Below, piece by piece: positions 16,962 to 26,134 of a DNA stretch of 64,000 nucleotides (its first letter is position 1; the number at the start of each line of letters is the position of its first letter). Under the pieces are notes generated by a model, which searched no databases, was not told the DNA's origin, and saw only the letters and a list, made by a program, of their open reading frames with translations. Source of the DNA: Clostridium aminobutyricum (GTDB taxonomy: Bacteria > Bacillota > Clostridia > Peptostreptococcales > Anaerovoracaceae); assembly GCF_017255415.1 (NCBI RefSeq), contig NZ_JAFJZZ010000001.1, positions 372,001 through 436,000 of the forward strand, read 5' to 3'. Made by a program: the position numbers and the translations under genes.

Positions 16962-18005
16962 ATGAACATACTCAGGATTTTACTTATATTTATTCCGGTG
17001 AGCTTCATTGCAGAATACATGGGCGCACCTCAGACAGCAATGTTTATTCTTTCTGCTTTGGCCATTATCCCATTAGCAGGATTAATGGGTGAAGCGACGG
17101 AGGAAATATCCTTTTATTCAGGCCCGCGCGTTGGTGGATTTCTGAATGCAACGTTTGGAAATGCTACCGAATTAATCATCTCGTTTTTTGCGATGAAGGC
17201 GGGGCTTTTCGATGTGGTAAAAGCCTCGATCGCAGGTTCTGTCATTGGTAACATTTTATTGGTTCTCGGAGCCAGTATGTTGATAGGAGGATTGAAATTT
17301 AAGAGGCAAACCTTCAATCAGCAGGCCACAGAGATATCATCCAGTATGCTTCTATTTGCAGTGATCGGATTAACCATACCCGCCATTTTTACTCATACGG
17401 TTGCGCCGGAATTGCTTACGACACGCTATGAAGGCTTAAGCATATTGGTGGCTGTGATTATGTTTTCCATTTATTTATTAAGTTTGGTATTTTCCTTTTT
17501 CACACATAGAGATATCTATTCTGTAGATCATAGTCAGGAAAGTGCCGCCAAATGGTCGCTGTCTAGGGGTATCCTCGTTTTAGTCATTGCCACGATTTTT
17601 ATCGGGGTGGAAAGTGAGATTTTTGTAGGTGCAGTTGAACCGATGTCGGAGGCTTTTGGACTGAGTGAACTTTTTGTGGGAATTATCTTGGTACCAATCA
17701 TCGGTAATGCGGCAGAACACAGTACGGCCATCGTGATGGCGGTTAAAAATCAGATGGATGTGGCTGTAGAGATAGCGGTGGGCTCCAGCCTGCAAATTAT
17801 TCTTTTCGTGACACCGGTTCTGATCTTCTTAAGCTTATTGTTCTCACCGATGAGCATTATTTTTAATGAATTTGAGCTGATTGCTCTTATATTCTCTGTT
17901 TTAATTGCCAATCGTGTGGCAAATGACGGCGAATCCAACTGGATGGAAGGCATTCAGCTTATTGCCGTATATGCGATCATAGCAGGATCGTTCTTTATCC
18001 TCTAA
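16962..18005 (+). CDS. cax: Calcium/proton antiporter (CaCA family, Cax)
   Basis: A 347-aa membrane protein with about 11 helices in two related halves. The two cation-binding repeats are visible: GGFLNATFGNATELIISFFA near residue 60 and IIGNAAEHSTAIVMA near residue 245, both with the central acidic residue. Members export Ca2+ in exchange for H+. AGGAG precedes the ATG. It stands alone between a terminator and the next promoter. Confidence 0.93.
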   Translation: MNILRILLIFIPVSFIAEYMGAPQTAMFILSALAIIPLAGLMGEATEEISFYSGPRVGGFLNATFGNATELIISFFAMKAGLFDVVKASIAGSVIGNILLVLGASMLIGGLKFKRQTFNQQATEISSSMLLFAVIGLTIPAIFTHTVAPELLTTRYEGLSILVAVIMFSIYLLSLVFSFFTHRDIYSVDHSQESAAKWSLSRGILVLVIATIFIGVESEIFVGAVEPMSEAFGLSELFVGIILVPIIGNAAEHSTAIVMAVKNQMDVAVEIAVGSSLQIILFVTPVLIFLSLLFSPMSIIFNEFELIALIFSVLIANRVANDGESNWMEGIQLIAVYAIIAGSFFIL

Positions 18006-18097
18006 TACAGATATATCATGGAATGAACTTAAATAATGAAATCCGTCTTTATAGATCGAAACAATTATATGCCTGCTCTTGATACGGGTTATCTAAA

Positions 18098-18154
18098 TTG
18101 ACAGGATAAAAATTATATGTTACAATCAATTTAGTAATTTAGTAAATCAGTAAA
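18098..18154 (+). promoter_or_regulatory. Promoter with TTTAGTAA operator (gene 18165)
   Basis: TTGACA (18098-18103) and TACAAT (18121-18126) are 17 bases apart. Just downstream TTTAGTAATTTAGTAAATC at 18130-18148 repeats the half-site of the operator at 9551-9571, here mainly as direct repeats of TTTAGTAA. The layout (ideal promoter, operator over the start site) matches those at 9547 and 20209. Confidence 0.7.
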
Positions 18155-18164
18155 AAGAGGTGAA

Positions 18165-18662
18165 ATGATGAAAATTCCAACAACCCTTAAACATAAACCT
18201 GTTATTGTCGTTGAAAACTATGAAAATGTAGATGGCAGACAGGCGTATGAATCCGATGCAAAAGGCCTTTCACTGGGGCTTGCCCAATGGAATGATCGGG
18301 GCAAAGTCGATGTGTCTGCAAAAGTTTGGCGCCATACAGGCGAAAAATGGTCTCGTCAATCCGAGGAACTGCCGATGCACCGAGTGATCGATATGGCCAT
18401 TTTGGTATGCAAAGGGAAGGAGCATTTTATGAATGCTTATCGATATCCAAAATTGTATGATGAAAATAATCCGATTATAGACCGAGTTGGATTGCAGGGA
18501 GATGCGATGACTGTTGAGATTTGCAAGGATAATCCAATGATTGATGAAGATATCAAATTATTTTCTCAAACGTTAAGCAGAGACGATGAATTGCTTTCTG
18601 AGCGCTTGCATGCACTTGCGAACTTATTAATTGAAATGGGTTATGGACGCCGTAGCCTTTAA
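18165..18662 (+). CDS. Conserved protein of unknown function (DUF6530-like)
   Basis: A 165-aa soluble protein without signal peptide or membrane helix. Distinctive segments are LKHKPVIVVENYENVDGRQA, LSLGLAQWNDRGKVDVSAKV and WRHTGEKWSRQSEELPMHR. I recall this as a small conserved clostridial family, probably DUF6530, but cannot confirm. No catalytic motif is evident. AGAGGTG lies before the ATG; a second ATG three bases on is equally possible. It shares an operator with the flavodoxin-like and GIY-YIG genes, so a stress-linked role is inferred. Confidence 0.7.
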   Translation: MMKIPTTLKHKPVIVVENYENVDGRQAYESDAKGLSLGLAQWNDRGKVDVSAKVWRHTGEKWSRQSEELPMHRVIDMAILVCKGKEHFMNAYRYPKLYDENNPIIDRVGLQGDAMTVEICKDNPMIDEDIKLFSQTLSRDDELLSERLHALANLLIEMGYGRRSL

Positions 18663-18663
18663 A

Positions 18664-18700
18664 AAATGCTCTCCAGATTGAAGAATCATGGGGAGCATTT
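18664..18700. terminator. Terminator between convergent genes
   Basis: AAATGCTCTCC and GGGGAGCATTT pair with one G-T wobble around a 15-base loop; A and T runs on both flanks suit either strand. Confidence 0.8.
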
Positions 18701-18730
18701 ATCATTTGCCATTCTGTGATATTCTTAAGC

Positions 18731-20083
18731 TCACCGTATGGATTGAGGAAAATGAAAAACATCCATCGGATCATAGTGCTTATTTATCTGCTGCAATCTG
18801 CAGGTATTCTCACCGTAATAGTTCGTTTCATAATCTATTAAATAGCTATACGGAAAATTAATATAAGATCCGTTCGTTATACCTTTTAAATACTCAAATT
18901 TCTGATACAGCCAATTTCTGTTAAGGAAGGCATATTGATTGTCTTCCCATACAGATTGAATACTGATGATGTAAGCGGCATCTCTATAATAATAGGCCGT
19001 ATCCATTTTATTCACTGCCCTTATTTTTCCGCCGAGAGCAGAGACGCTCACTGTAGCAAAAACCGAACCTTCTGCCCTTTGATCAATCAGTTCAACAATA
19101 TTTTTAATCTCCTCCATGTTATACTGTCTATCCACAAATCTACCCGTAGATTGAAATTTTTCGGAATCAGGATATACTTCCTGAATTTTATGAACAGCTT
19201 CGAGGAATGTCATTTCCTGAACATTTATAGTGGCTCCTTGTATCTGTTCAAATGGTTGCAAAATTTGCGCTGCCTCTACGGAGGAACCGTAAAACAATCC
19301 TTTTCCGAAGATTCCTATACCGCGGTCAGGAGAGTTATATATGCTGGCATTGATGGTTATTCTATCATCCAGATTCACTAACCAGTTTTGCCAAATATCA
19401 AGGAACTGCATTCTGGTACTGAGAGACGTGTTTACATATTGCAAACCGATGAGTGTAACCTGATCTGTTTTTGGAGGCAATTGAAACGTCATAGACGTCA
19501 CGATGCCGAAGTTACCTCCGCCTGCACCTTTGCATGCCCAGAACAAGTTCGGATTGCATTTCTCATTGACTTTGAGAACGTTGCCCTGATCATTTACCAT
19601 TTCCAATTCCAATAAATTGTCACAGCCTAGGCCCATGTACCTGCTGGAATATCCCCATCCGCCTCCAAGGACGTATCCTGCAACACCTACTGTAGGGCAG
19701 GTTCCTCCTGGGAAAGGATATCCTCTTGATCCCACGTAATTATAAAGTTGCTCGTTGGTGACTCCACTTTGGACCATCAACGTATTGTCGGCTTCGTTAA
19801 GACGTATAAGCTTCATTTGACTGACATCTATAACAAGAATATTATCTCCTGTGGAGTATCCCTCGTAATGATGACCTCCGGACCTTATCCGGATACCGAT
19901 CCCATGGCATCTTGCCCAGCAAACAGCATTGCTGACATCTTCAATCGTATAGCAATATACGATAACAATGGGAAATTTCTGTATTGCCCAATTCCACTCT
20001 TGCCGGGCTTCCTCATATTCTTGACTACAGGGAGTAACTACTTTACCTGTTAAACCTTCATAACATAATCTCATTATCATCAC
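18731..20083 (-). CDS. FAD-linked oxidoreductase, berberine-bridge type (bicovalent FAD)
   Basis: A 450-aa flavoenzyme with an N-terminal PCMH FAD-binding domain and a C-terminal BBE motif (YYGENTCRLQQINKHYDPM). Two attachment sites are visible: His71 in RIRSGGHHYEGYS and Cys129 in PFPGGTCPTVGVAGYVLGGG, the hallmark of 6-S-cysteinyl, 8-alpha-N1-histidyl FAD. Relatives oxidise sugars, alkaloids or phenolics using oxygen, unusual for an anaerobe-like genome. No signal peptide, so it is cytoplasmic. The divergent GIY-YIG promoter region with TTAGTAA operators lies upstream. Confidence 0.92.
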   Translation of the reverse strand: MMIMRLCYEGLTGKVVTPCSQEYEEARQEWNWAIQKFPIVIVYCYTIEDVSNAVCWARCHGIGIRIRSGGHHYEGYSTGDNILVIDVSQMKLIRLNEADNTLMVQSGVTNEQLYNYVGSRGYPFPGGTCPTVGVAGYVLGGGWGYSSRYMGLGCDNLLELEMVNDQGNVLKVNEKCNPNLFWACKGAGGGNFGIVTSMTFQLPPKTDQVTLIGLQYVNTSLSTRMQFLDIWQNWLVNLDDRITINASIYNSPDRGIGIFGKGLFYGSSVEAAQILQPFEQIQGATINVQEMTFLEAVHKIQEVYPDSEKFQSTGRFVDRQYNMEEIKNIVELIDQRAEGSVFATVSVSALGGKIRAVNKMDTAYYYRDAAYIISIQSVWEDNQYAFLNRNWLYQKFEYLKGITNGSYINFPYSYLIDYETNYYGENTCRLQQINKHYDPMDVFHFPQSIR

Positions 20084-20182
20084 CTATAAATATCCTTTTT
20101 AAATTTTATCTTACATAATACTGCAGACATTTATGGTGTGACACATCGTACGCCTTGTTATTAAAAGTAAACTGCTATTTTA

Positions 20183-20260
20183 AATTAGTAATTTACTGAG
20201 TTAGTGATTTGACATGGAAATTAAAATATGATATATTATTAGTAAATTACTAAATTACTG
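20183..20260 (+). promoter_or_regulatory. Promoter with two TTAGTAA/TTACTAA operators
   Basis: TTGACA (20209-20214) and TATATT (20232-20237) are 17 bases apart and drive the gene at 20298. One operator, AATTAGTAATTTACTGAG with a following TTAGTGATTT, overlaps the upstream side of the -35 box; the other, TTAGTAAATTACTAAATTAC at 20239-20258, lies just after the -10 box. The upstream copy is also placed to affect the divergent FAD oxidase gene. Confidence 0.7.
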
Positions 20261-20297
20261 AAATAAATTTAAATATAAAGTAGAAAGAGGAAATAAC

Positions 20298-20660
20298 ATG
20301 GATAAAAACAGACGAAAGGAATTGGTTGAACAATATAAACAAATAAAAATTTATATGGGGATATTTCAAATCAAAAATGAAAAAAATGGGAAGATTTATA
20401 TAGGTACTTGTTCGAATCTTAAAAATCGCTGGTTAACATTACGTGGCCAATTAGAAATCGGCCGGTTCGCCAATGCGGAATTGCAAAAAGAATGGAAGCA
20501 GCAGGGACCAGAAGTATTTGACTATGAGGTTCTGGAGCAAAAAGAAGTAAAGCCGGAAACCGATGTTAAATGGGAGTTAAAGCAGATGGAGAAAATGTGG
20601 CTGGTGAAATTACAGCCATACGACGAAAAAGGATATAATAAAAGAAAAGAAGAACAGTGA
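20298..20660 (+). CDS. GIY-YIG nuclease-fold protein
   Basis: A 120-aa single-domain protein. The GIY-YIG core is present as MGIFQIKNEKNGKIYIGTCS, followed by NLKNRW and a conserved Glu-rich C-terminal part (WELKQMEKMWLVKLQPY). The first motif is GIF rather than GIY. These small proteins occur widely in Firmicutes; their substrate is unknown, and no mobile-element genes are nearby. AGAGG precedes the ATG. Expression is probably controlled by the flanking operators. Confidence 0.88.
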   Translation: MDKNRRKELVEQYKQIKIYMGIFQIKNEKNGKIYIGTCSNLKNRWLTLRGQLEIGRFANAELQKEWKQQGPEVFDYEVLEQKEVKPETDVKWELKQMEKMWLVKLQPYDEKGYNKRKEEQ

Positions 20661-20861
20661 CGAAATAATGCACATTTTACAAGTAATATTGTAATAAAGA
20701 AATATATTGGGAATGAGTAAAAGGGAAGATTTAACAATCCAGAAGCTTGCCAAAAAAACATATACAAAAAGAGGAAGGATGGATATAATATACCTATATT
20801 AAACGGAAGCTCATGCAAATATAAGGTTGAGCAATATAGCATTACAGAAAAGGAGACGCTT

Positions 20862-21500
20862 ATGTTTGGATATTCAAGCGAAGAAGAACGAAGACAAGCT
20901 GTAGATAGAATTATAAAGACGGAATGGGAGATGTTTCAAAAAGTAAACAACATAGGCGGAAGGGCGGACTGTCAGAACGACTGGAACACATTTCATGTCA
21001 TGAGGTGCAGTCAGTATAGTGCGTGGACGGACCGAATGCTGATGAGCTATGAAAAGGATTTAAATGCGGCTGTTTTGCAAGGCAGAAACCTAGTGATGGA
21101 GAAATACGCCTATATGATGGAATTTACTGCTCCCGACTACTATAGAACTGAGCTTGCACCATTTTTGCCAAAGGTGGATACGGAATCAATGTTGATTATT
21201 CGTGAGATAACCGATTATTTGATAGAATGTGAAAAGGAAATTGCATTAAAGTACCCAACATTGAGCAAAGCAGGGAGAACGATTGCATTTGAAGAAGACA
21301 ACGACGGTTTTACCTCAGTAGAAACCTATACAATAGGAGAACTGAAAACTTATTCTAAAGATACCTTGGAACTGTATCTGGAACACATTCGGGTGAATAG
21401 AGCAGCGGACAAAAACATCGTGCTGGTGGTAAAAAGCACCATGGTAAAATTGTATGGATATGTCTCGATGGAAGATGCAGAAAGTAAAATGCAGTTGTAA
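20862..21500 (+). CDS. DUF4125 family protein
   Basis: A 212-aa soluble protein with the DUF4125 pattern: DRIIKTEWEMFQKVNNIGGR, ADCQNDWNTFHVMRCSQYSA and AVLQGRNLVMEKYAYMME. No membrane segment or known active site. AAAGGAG precedes the ATG. It is followed by the TPR/DUF4037 gene after 24 bases, a pairing I recognise from other gut Firmicutes, suggesting a joint function that has not been described. The upstream 200 bases hold a TATAAT-like box near 20784. Confidence 0.85.
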   Translation: MFGYSSEEERRQAVDRIIKTEWEMFQKVNNIGGRADCQNDWNTFHVMRCSQYSAWTDRMLMSYEKDLNAAVLQGRNLVMEKYAYMMEFTAPDYYRTELAPFLPKVDTESMLIIREITDYLIECEKEIALKYPTLSKAGRTIAFEEDNDGFTSVETYTIGELKTYSKDTLELYLEHIRVNRAADKNIVLVVKSTMVKLYGYVSMEDAESKMQL

Positions 21501-21524
21501 TAAACATAAATTGGGGTAAGAACA

Positions 21525-23321
21525 ATGGATTTAAATAAATTTTTTCAAGAACTCGACTCGATGTTTAAAACAAGAGGGATTAAAGAGGTCGAACAGTTTG
21601 TAACGGATGCTTTAGTGCAAGCACAGCAAAATGCAGATTTTGCAGCTGTAATTGCTATCGCCAATGAACTCGGCGGTATCTATAGAGTGACAAACAGGAC
21701 GGAAGATGGTAAACGAATCTATCAGGTTGCAATAGAGGCATTGAAGCTGGTAGGATTGGACAATACCCTTCAACACGGTACTACATTATTAAATTTGGCC
21801 AGTGTATATTCGGAAGAAAAAGATTTTTCGGAAGCCCTTTATCTGTATTTACAAGTTTCTAAAATCTTTGAAGCGGAAGGCTTAAGCAACGATTACAGGA
21901 TGGCAGCTTTATATAACAACATAAGCCATGTATATGAGCAGCTGCACCAAGAAGATAAAGCCATAGAACATGCTGAAAAGGCTTTGGAAATAATTAAAAG
22001 AATACCGAATTCCGAGACAGAATTAGCGACGACCCATACCACACTGGCATGCAGATATATGAAGAACCAACGCTATAAAGAGGCGGAAGAACATCTGTTG
22101 ACCGCAGAAAGAATTTTTCTGGGTCAAGGCGGAAAAGTGGATGTTCATTATGCGGCCACCATAACGGCTATGGGTGAGTTATACTATCACCAGGGAAACT
22201 ACACACTTTCTGCAAAATATTTCGAACAAGCATTGAATCTGATTAAACAGAACTATGGCGAGAATACAGCGTATGAGACAGTACGCAAAAATCTTGAGCA
22301 GGTCTACCAGAAATTGACCAATCCTTCCATACATGCGAACACGGAAAGCAATTTTACAGGAAATAGGAATAAGTCAAATGGAAACAGAATGTCGGGATTA
22401 GAGTTATCCGAAGCCTATTATCATGCCTATGGTAAAGCGATTTTGGCGGATCAATTCCCTCAATATCAACAATATGCGGCAGTAGGCTTAGTAGGGGAAG
22501 GCTCCGAATGCCTTGGATTTGATGATGAGTTTTCGGAAGACCATGATTTCGGACCTGGTTTCTGCATTTGGCTTCCGGAAGATATTTTTCAAAAAGTAGG
22601 AGCGCAGATGCAGCAAGCCTATGATTCGCTTCCCAAAAGCTTTGAAAACAAACAGCGTATCGAGACACCGGAAGGCAAAGGAAGAATCGGCGTTTTCAGC
22701 ATTCCTGAATTCTATAAGAAATATATTGGGAAAATACCGCAAACGAATGTGGATTGGCTCATGCTTCCTGAAACAACTCTTTGCACGGTTACAAGCGGAA
22801 AAGTTTTTACGGATTCATTAGGACAGTTTACTTCTTTTAGAAATGAACTTCTTCAATTTTATCCGAAGGATATTTTCTTAAAGAAATTGGTTGCTCGATT
22901 GGCGACGATGGCGCAATCCGGTCAATACAATTATGAACGCTGCATGAAAAGGGGAGAACAGGCAGCGGCTTATATGGCATGCAGTGAATTTGTAAAGGCG
23001 ACAGTTTCCGCGGTGTATCTCTTGAATAAAAAATATATGCCTTTTTATAAGTGGATGTTCAGAGGAATGGAACAACTTTCGGTTCTTCCCGAAATAAAGC
23101 GGATGCTTGAGCGCCTCGTCAACATGCCGGATATTACCGAAAATACGGCGAAAAAGGTGCAATTAATCGAAGAGATTTGTGTTTTAGTTCGAAAAGAACT
23201 GAACCACCAAGGAATATCCATGGGGACGGAGGACTTCCTTCATAATCACTGTACTTCTATCATGACTACGATTTCCGATCCACAGATTAGAAATTTACCG
23301 GTCTTATACGATGTGAAATAA
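21525..23321 (+). CDS. TPR protein fused to a DUF4037 nucleotidyltransferase-like domain
   Basis: A 598-aa two-part protein. Residues about 30-260 hold at least five tetratricopeptide repeats (for example YNNISHVYEQLHQEDKAIEH). From about 290 comes a DUF4037 region whose motif GEGSECLGFDDEFSEDHDFG (G326-S327 and the D339-H340-D341 group) resembles the GS...D-x-D signature of nucleotidyltransferases. No antitoxin-like partner is present; DUF4125 lies upstream. A nucleotidyl-transfer activity on a small molecule or protein is inference. A structured terminator follows. Confidence 0.85.
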   Translation: MDLNKFFQELDSMFKTRGIKEVEQFVTDALVQAQQNADFAAVIAIANELGGIYRVTNRTEDGKRIYQVAIEALKLVGLDNTLQHGTTLLNLASVYSEEKDFSEALYLYLQVSKIFEAEGLSNDYRMAALYNNISHVYEQLHQEDKAIEHAEKALEIIKRIPNSETELATTHTTLACRYMKNQRYKEAEEHLLTAERIFLGQGGKVDVHYAATITAMGELYYHQGNYTLSAKYFEQALNLIKQNYGENTAYETVRKNLEQVYQKLTNPSIHANTESNFTGNRNKSNGNRMSGLELSEAYYHAYGKAILADQFPQYQQYAAVGLVGEGSECLGFDDEFSEDHDFGPGFCIWLPEDIFQKVGAQMQQAYDSLPKSFENKQRIETPEGKGRIGVFSIPEFYKKYIGKIPQTNVDWLMLPETTLCTVTSGKVFTDSLGQFTSFRNELLQFYPKDIFLKKLVARLATMAQSGQYNYERCMKRGEQAAAYMACSEFVKATVSAVYLLNKKYMPFYKWMFRGMEQLSVLPEIKRMLERLVNMPDITENTAKKVQLIEEICVLVRKELNHQGISMGTEDFLHNHCTSIMTTISDPQIRNLPVLYDVK

Positions 23322-23327
23322 TAACAA

Positions 23328-23405
23328 AGGGTGTCTGAAGACAATCATATAGGCAGACAAAATCTGCAGGTCCTATATGAAGGTTTTGAGACACTCTTTT
23401 TTTTT
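23328..23405 (+). terminator. Branched terminator after the DUF4037 gene
   Basis: Three nested pairings are visible: GGGTGTCT with AGACACTC (outer), CATATAGG with CCTATATG (middle) and GCAGA-CAAAA-TCTGC (inner), followed by nine T. It is larger than the other terminators in the window. Confidence 0.8.
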
Positions 23406-23550
23406 GACTATATGTCAGAATACATCGGTAAAAATCAGGAAAAGGTTAGCCTAATCGATAAAAATAAAATTTCTATGCTTATTTATATTTTGTTAATTTT
23501 TAATTTTCAATAGGCTATGATATACTTTTTTATAGGTGAAAGGGGACAAG

Positions 23551-24228
23551 ATGAATTATAAAGTGTTGATTGTAGAAGATGATGCTGTGATAAGCTCAGA
23601 GATAAAAAAATATTTATTAACATGGGGATATCAAGTGGAATGTGTTTCGGATTTTCACCAAGTGACTACACAATTTGCTGCCTTTAATCCGCATTTGGTT
23701 TTGATGGATGTGACCCTCCCGTTTTATAATGGATACCATTGGTGCAGTGAAATAAGGAAGCTGTCACAGGTACCTATTATGTTTATCTCTTCTGCAAATG
23801 ATAAAATGAACATTGTGATGGCAATGAATATGGGCGGGGATGACTTTATTGCAAAACCATTTAGCTTTGAAGTTTTGCTCGCTAAGATACAAGCCATGCT
23901 GCGCAGAACCTATTCTTTTTATGAACGTGCTAATCTTGTGGAACACCGAGGAGTTGTTTTGAATCTTTCTAATGCGAGCTTAGAAATAGAAGGGCAAAAG
24001 GTGGAACTGACAAAAAATGAATTTCGAATATTACAATTGCTGTTTGAAAATAAAGGACGGATCGTATCAAGAGAAATCATTATGAAAAGTCTTTGGGACA
24101 GTGATTGTTTTATCGATGACAATACTTTGGCGGTCAACTTTACCAGGCTCCGTAAAAAATTGGATGAGTGTGGCTTGAAGGATTTTATTACCACGAAGAA
24201 AGGAATCGGTTATATTCTGGAAGGATAA
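23551..24228 (+). CDS. BceR-like OmpR-family response regulator
   Basis: A 225-aa regulator with a receiver domain (VLIVEDD acidic pocket, phospho-acceptor Asp53 in LVLMDVTLPFYNG, Lys in DDFIAKPF) and a winged-helix DNA-binding domain (VELTKNEFRILQLLFENKGR). ATG 23551 has AAAGGGG upstream; an earlier GTG at 23536 is less likely. It heads a regulator-kinase-ABC transporter module typical of peptide-antibiotic resistance, which usually autoregulates the transporter genes. Confidence 0.93.
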   Translation: MNYKVLIVEDDAVISSEIKKYLLTWGYQVECVSDFHQVTTQFAAFNPHLVLMDVTLPFYNGYHWCSEIRKLSQVPIMFISSANDKMNIVMAMNMGGDDFIAKPFSFEVLLAKIQAMLRRTYSFYERANLVEHRGVVLNLSNASLEIEGQKVELTKNEFRILQLLFENKGRIVSREIIMKSLWDSDCFIDDNTLAVNFTRLRKKLDECGLKDFITTKKGIGYILEG

Positions 24229-24257
24229 AGAAACGAACCGAACCGTAGGCGTTTGTT

Positions 24258-25298
24258 ATGGAAATAGTGTCAAATCTAAAATTGTTTATAAGCTGGCTGA
24301 CAGATCAATTAAAATATATTGGATTGTTTGTTTTGTTTGCCTTTATAACGCTGTCAGTAGGTCTGTTGTCCCATAGTGATTTAGATCCTATCCTTTATAG
24401 TATAGAAATCTGCCTTTTTTTAGGTACGATTGCTCTTTGCAGCAGTTTCTTAACCTATAGGCGTTGTTATAAGGCCTTATACGAACAATATATAAATCTT
24501 GATGTTTCAATCAACCAAATACCGAAGACAAATAGCTTTATTGAAAAATCCTATGCAGAATTATTACAAGAGCTATTTGACCGCCGCAATAGTTTGTATG
24601 ATCAAATGAGGAAACAGGAGGCGGAAAGCACGGATTATTATACGTTATGGATTCATCAGATAAAAACACCGATAGCGGCTATGAGACTGCTTTTGCAGTC
24701 CAGAGAAGAGAAGTTCAATAGGCTGCTGCTGGAGCAGGAGCTTTTTAAAGTGGAACATTATGCGGAAATGGCGCTCCATTATTTCCGATTAAATAATATG
24801 TCCTCTGATTTATTGTTGAAGGAATGCGATCTGAACGAAATCGTGAAACAGATTGTGAAAAAATATTCTATCAGCTTTATTGAAAAAAGGCTAGCACTAA
24901 ACCTTGAAGAGTTTCATGCACTCTTGGTTTCTGATGAACGGTGGCTGAGCTTTGTGATAGAGCAGATTCTTTCGAATTGCATTAAATATACTTTCACGGG
25001 AGGAATTTCGATTCGATATGAGGAAAGTCCTGAGCCTGTCTTAATGATTTCAGACACCGGAATCGGTATTCAGCAGGAAGATTTGCCTCGGATATTCGAA
25101 AAAGGATTTACCGGATTTAACGGCAGAATGGATAAAAAGTCCACCGGAATCGGATTTTATCTATGCAAACAAGCACTTGATAAATTAGGCTATCGTATTT
25201 CTGTAAGCTCCGAAGTCGGAAAAGGAAGTCAATTTTATCTTTACTTCGATACCTCGTATCAACCTTACAATAATGAAAGATTCAAAGAAGAAATGTAA
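24258..25298 (+). CDS. BceS-like intramembrane-sensing histidine kinase
   Basis: A 346-aa kinase with two membrane helices (about residues 19-37 and 48-65) and almost no extracellular loop, the intramembrane-sensing layout. The phospho-His is H133 in WIHQIKTPIAAMRLLL; the ATPase boxes are LSNCIKYT, SDTGIGI and KKSTGIGFYLCKQALDK. Kinases of this class have no ligand pocket and read the state of the partner BceAB transporter. It follows the regulator by 29 bases. Confidence 0.93.
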   Translation: MEIVSNLKLFISWLTDQLKYIGLFVLFAFITLSVGLLSHSDLDPILYSIEICLFLGTIALCSSFLTYRRCYKALYEQYINLDVSINQIPKTNSFIEKSYAELLQELFDRRNSLYDQMRKQEAESTDYYTLWIHQIKTPIAAMRLLLQSREEKFNRLLLEQELFKVEHYAEMALHYFRLNNMSSDLLLKECDLNEIVKQIVKKYSISFIEKRLALNLEEFHALLVSDERWLSFVIEQILSNCIKYTFTGGISIRYEESPEPVLMISDTGIGIQQEDLPRIFEKGFTGFNGRMDKKSTGIGFYLCKQALDKLGYRISVSSEVGKGSQFYLYFDTSYQPYNNERFKEEM

Positions 25299-25369
25299 GC
25301 TAATATAAAGGCGTTATGTTTCTTTTTTTGTTAAGATAACTAAAGACATAATCAAAGGGGGTAAAAATT

Positions 25370-26134
25370 ATGACTTTATTGGAAGTAAAAAATGTCAAAA
25401 AAATTTATACAATGCGTTTTGGGGGAAATCAGGTAGAGGCATTAGAAGATATCAGCTTTTCAGTTGAAAAGGGGGAATATGTTGCTATTATGGGGGAATC
25501 CGGTTCCGGGAAGACAACACTTTTGAATTTACTTGCCTCGTTGGATAAACCGACAAAGGGAGAAATTTTACTGGACGGAGAGTCACTTCATGCGATTAAA
25601 AACAAGGAATTGTGCGCATTCAGAAGAGATAACTTAGGTTTTGTATTCCAAGACTTTAATTTGTTAGATACCCTTTCTTTGCAGGACAATATCTTGTTGC
25701 CCTTAGTGTTACAGGGGAAAAAGTTTGATGAAATGAATGAAAGATTGCTGCCGTTAGCAAGACAATTGGGAATTAGTGAATTGTTGCAGAAATATCCCTA
25801 TGAGGTATCCGGAGGACAAAAACAACGAACCGCAGCAGCGAGGGCGCTCATTACAGAACCGAAGCTTATCTTGGCAGATGAACCGACGGGGGCTCTTGAT
25901 TCGAAGGCAGCCACGGGATTGTTACATTTATTTGCCGAAGTCAATAAACTGGGGCAGACCATTTTGATGGTGACACATAGCATTCAAGCCGCCAAATGCG
26001 CGGGCAGAATATTGTTTATTAAAGACGGGAATTTGTTTCATCAAATTTATAGAGGAAATTCTACAGATGACGAAATGTATCGGAAAATAGCGGATACATT
26101 GACGGTTATTCAAGCAGGAGGGGAAGTACTATGA
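25370..26134 (+). CDS. BceA-like ABC transporter ATP-binding protein
   Basis: A 254-aa ATPase with Walker A (GESGSGKTTLLN), Q-loop (FVFQDFNLLDTLS), signature VSGGQKQRTAAARAL and Walker B (LILADEPTGALD). Preceded by AAAGGGGG. Its stop overlaps the permease start by four bases (ATGA), so production is coupled. A gap of 71 bases after the kinase may hold a BceR-controlled promoter (TTGTTAAGATAAC-like sequence), but I cannot define it. Confidence 0.93.
   Translation: MTLLEVKNVKKIYTMRFGGNQVEALEDISFSVEKGEYVAIMGESGSGKTTLLNLLASLDKPTKGEILLDGESLHAIKNKELCAFRRDNLGFVFQDFNLLDTLSLQDNILLPLVLQGKKFDEMNERLLPLARQLGISELLQKYPYEVSGGQKQRTAAARALITEPKLILADEPTGALDSKAATGLLHLFAEVNKLGQTILMVTHSIQAAKCAGRILFIKDGNLFHQIYRGNSTDDEMYRKIADTLTVIQAGGEVL

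Noticed and set aside
23331-23513. Sixty-codon frame after the DUF4037 gene
   Set aside because: Its first half is the branched terminator hairpin; codon content looks random.
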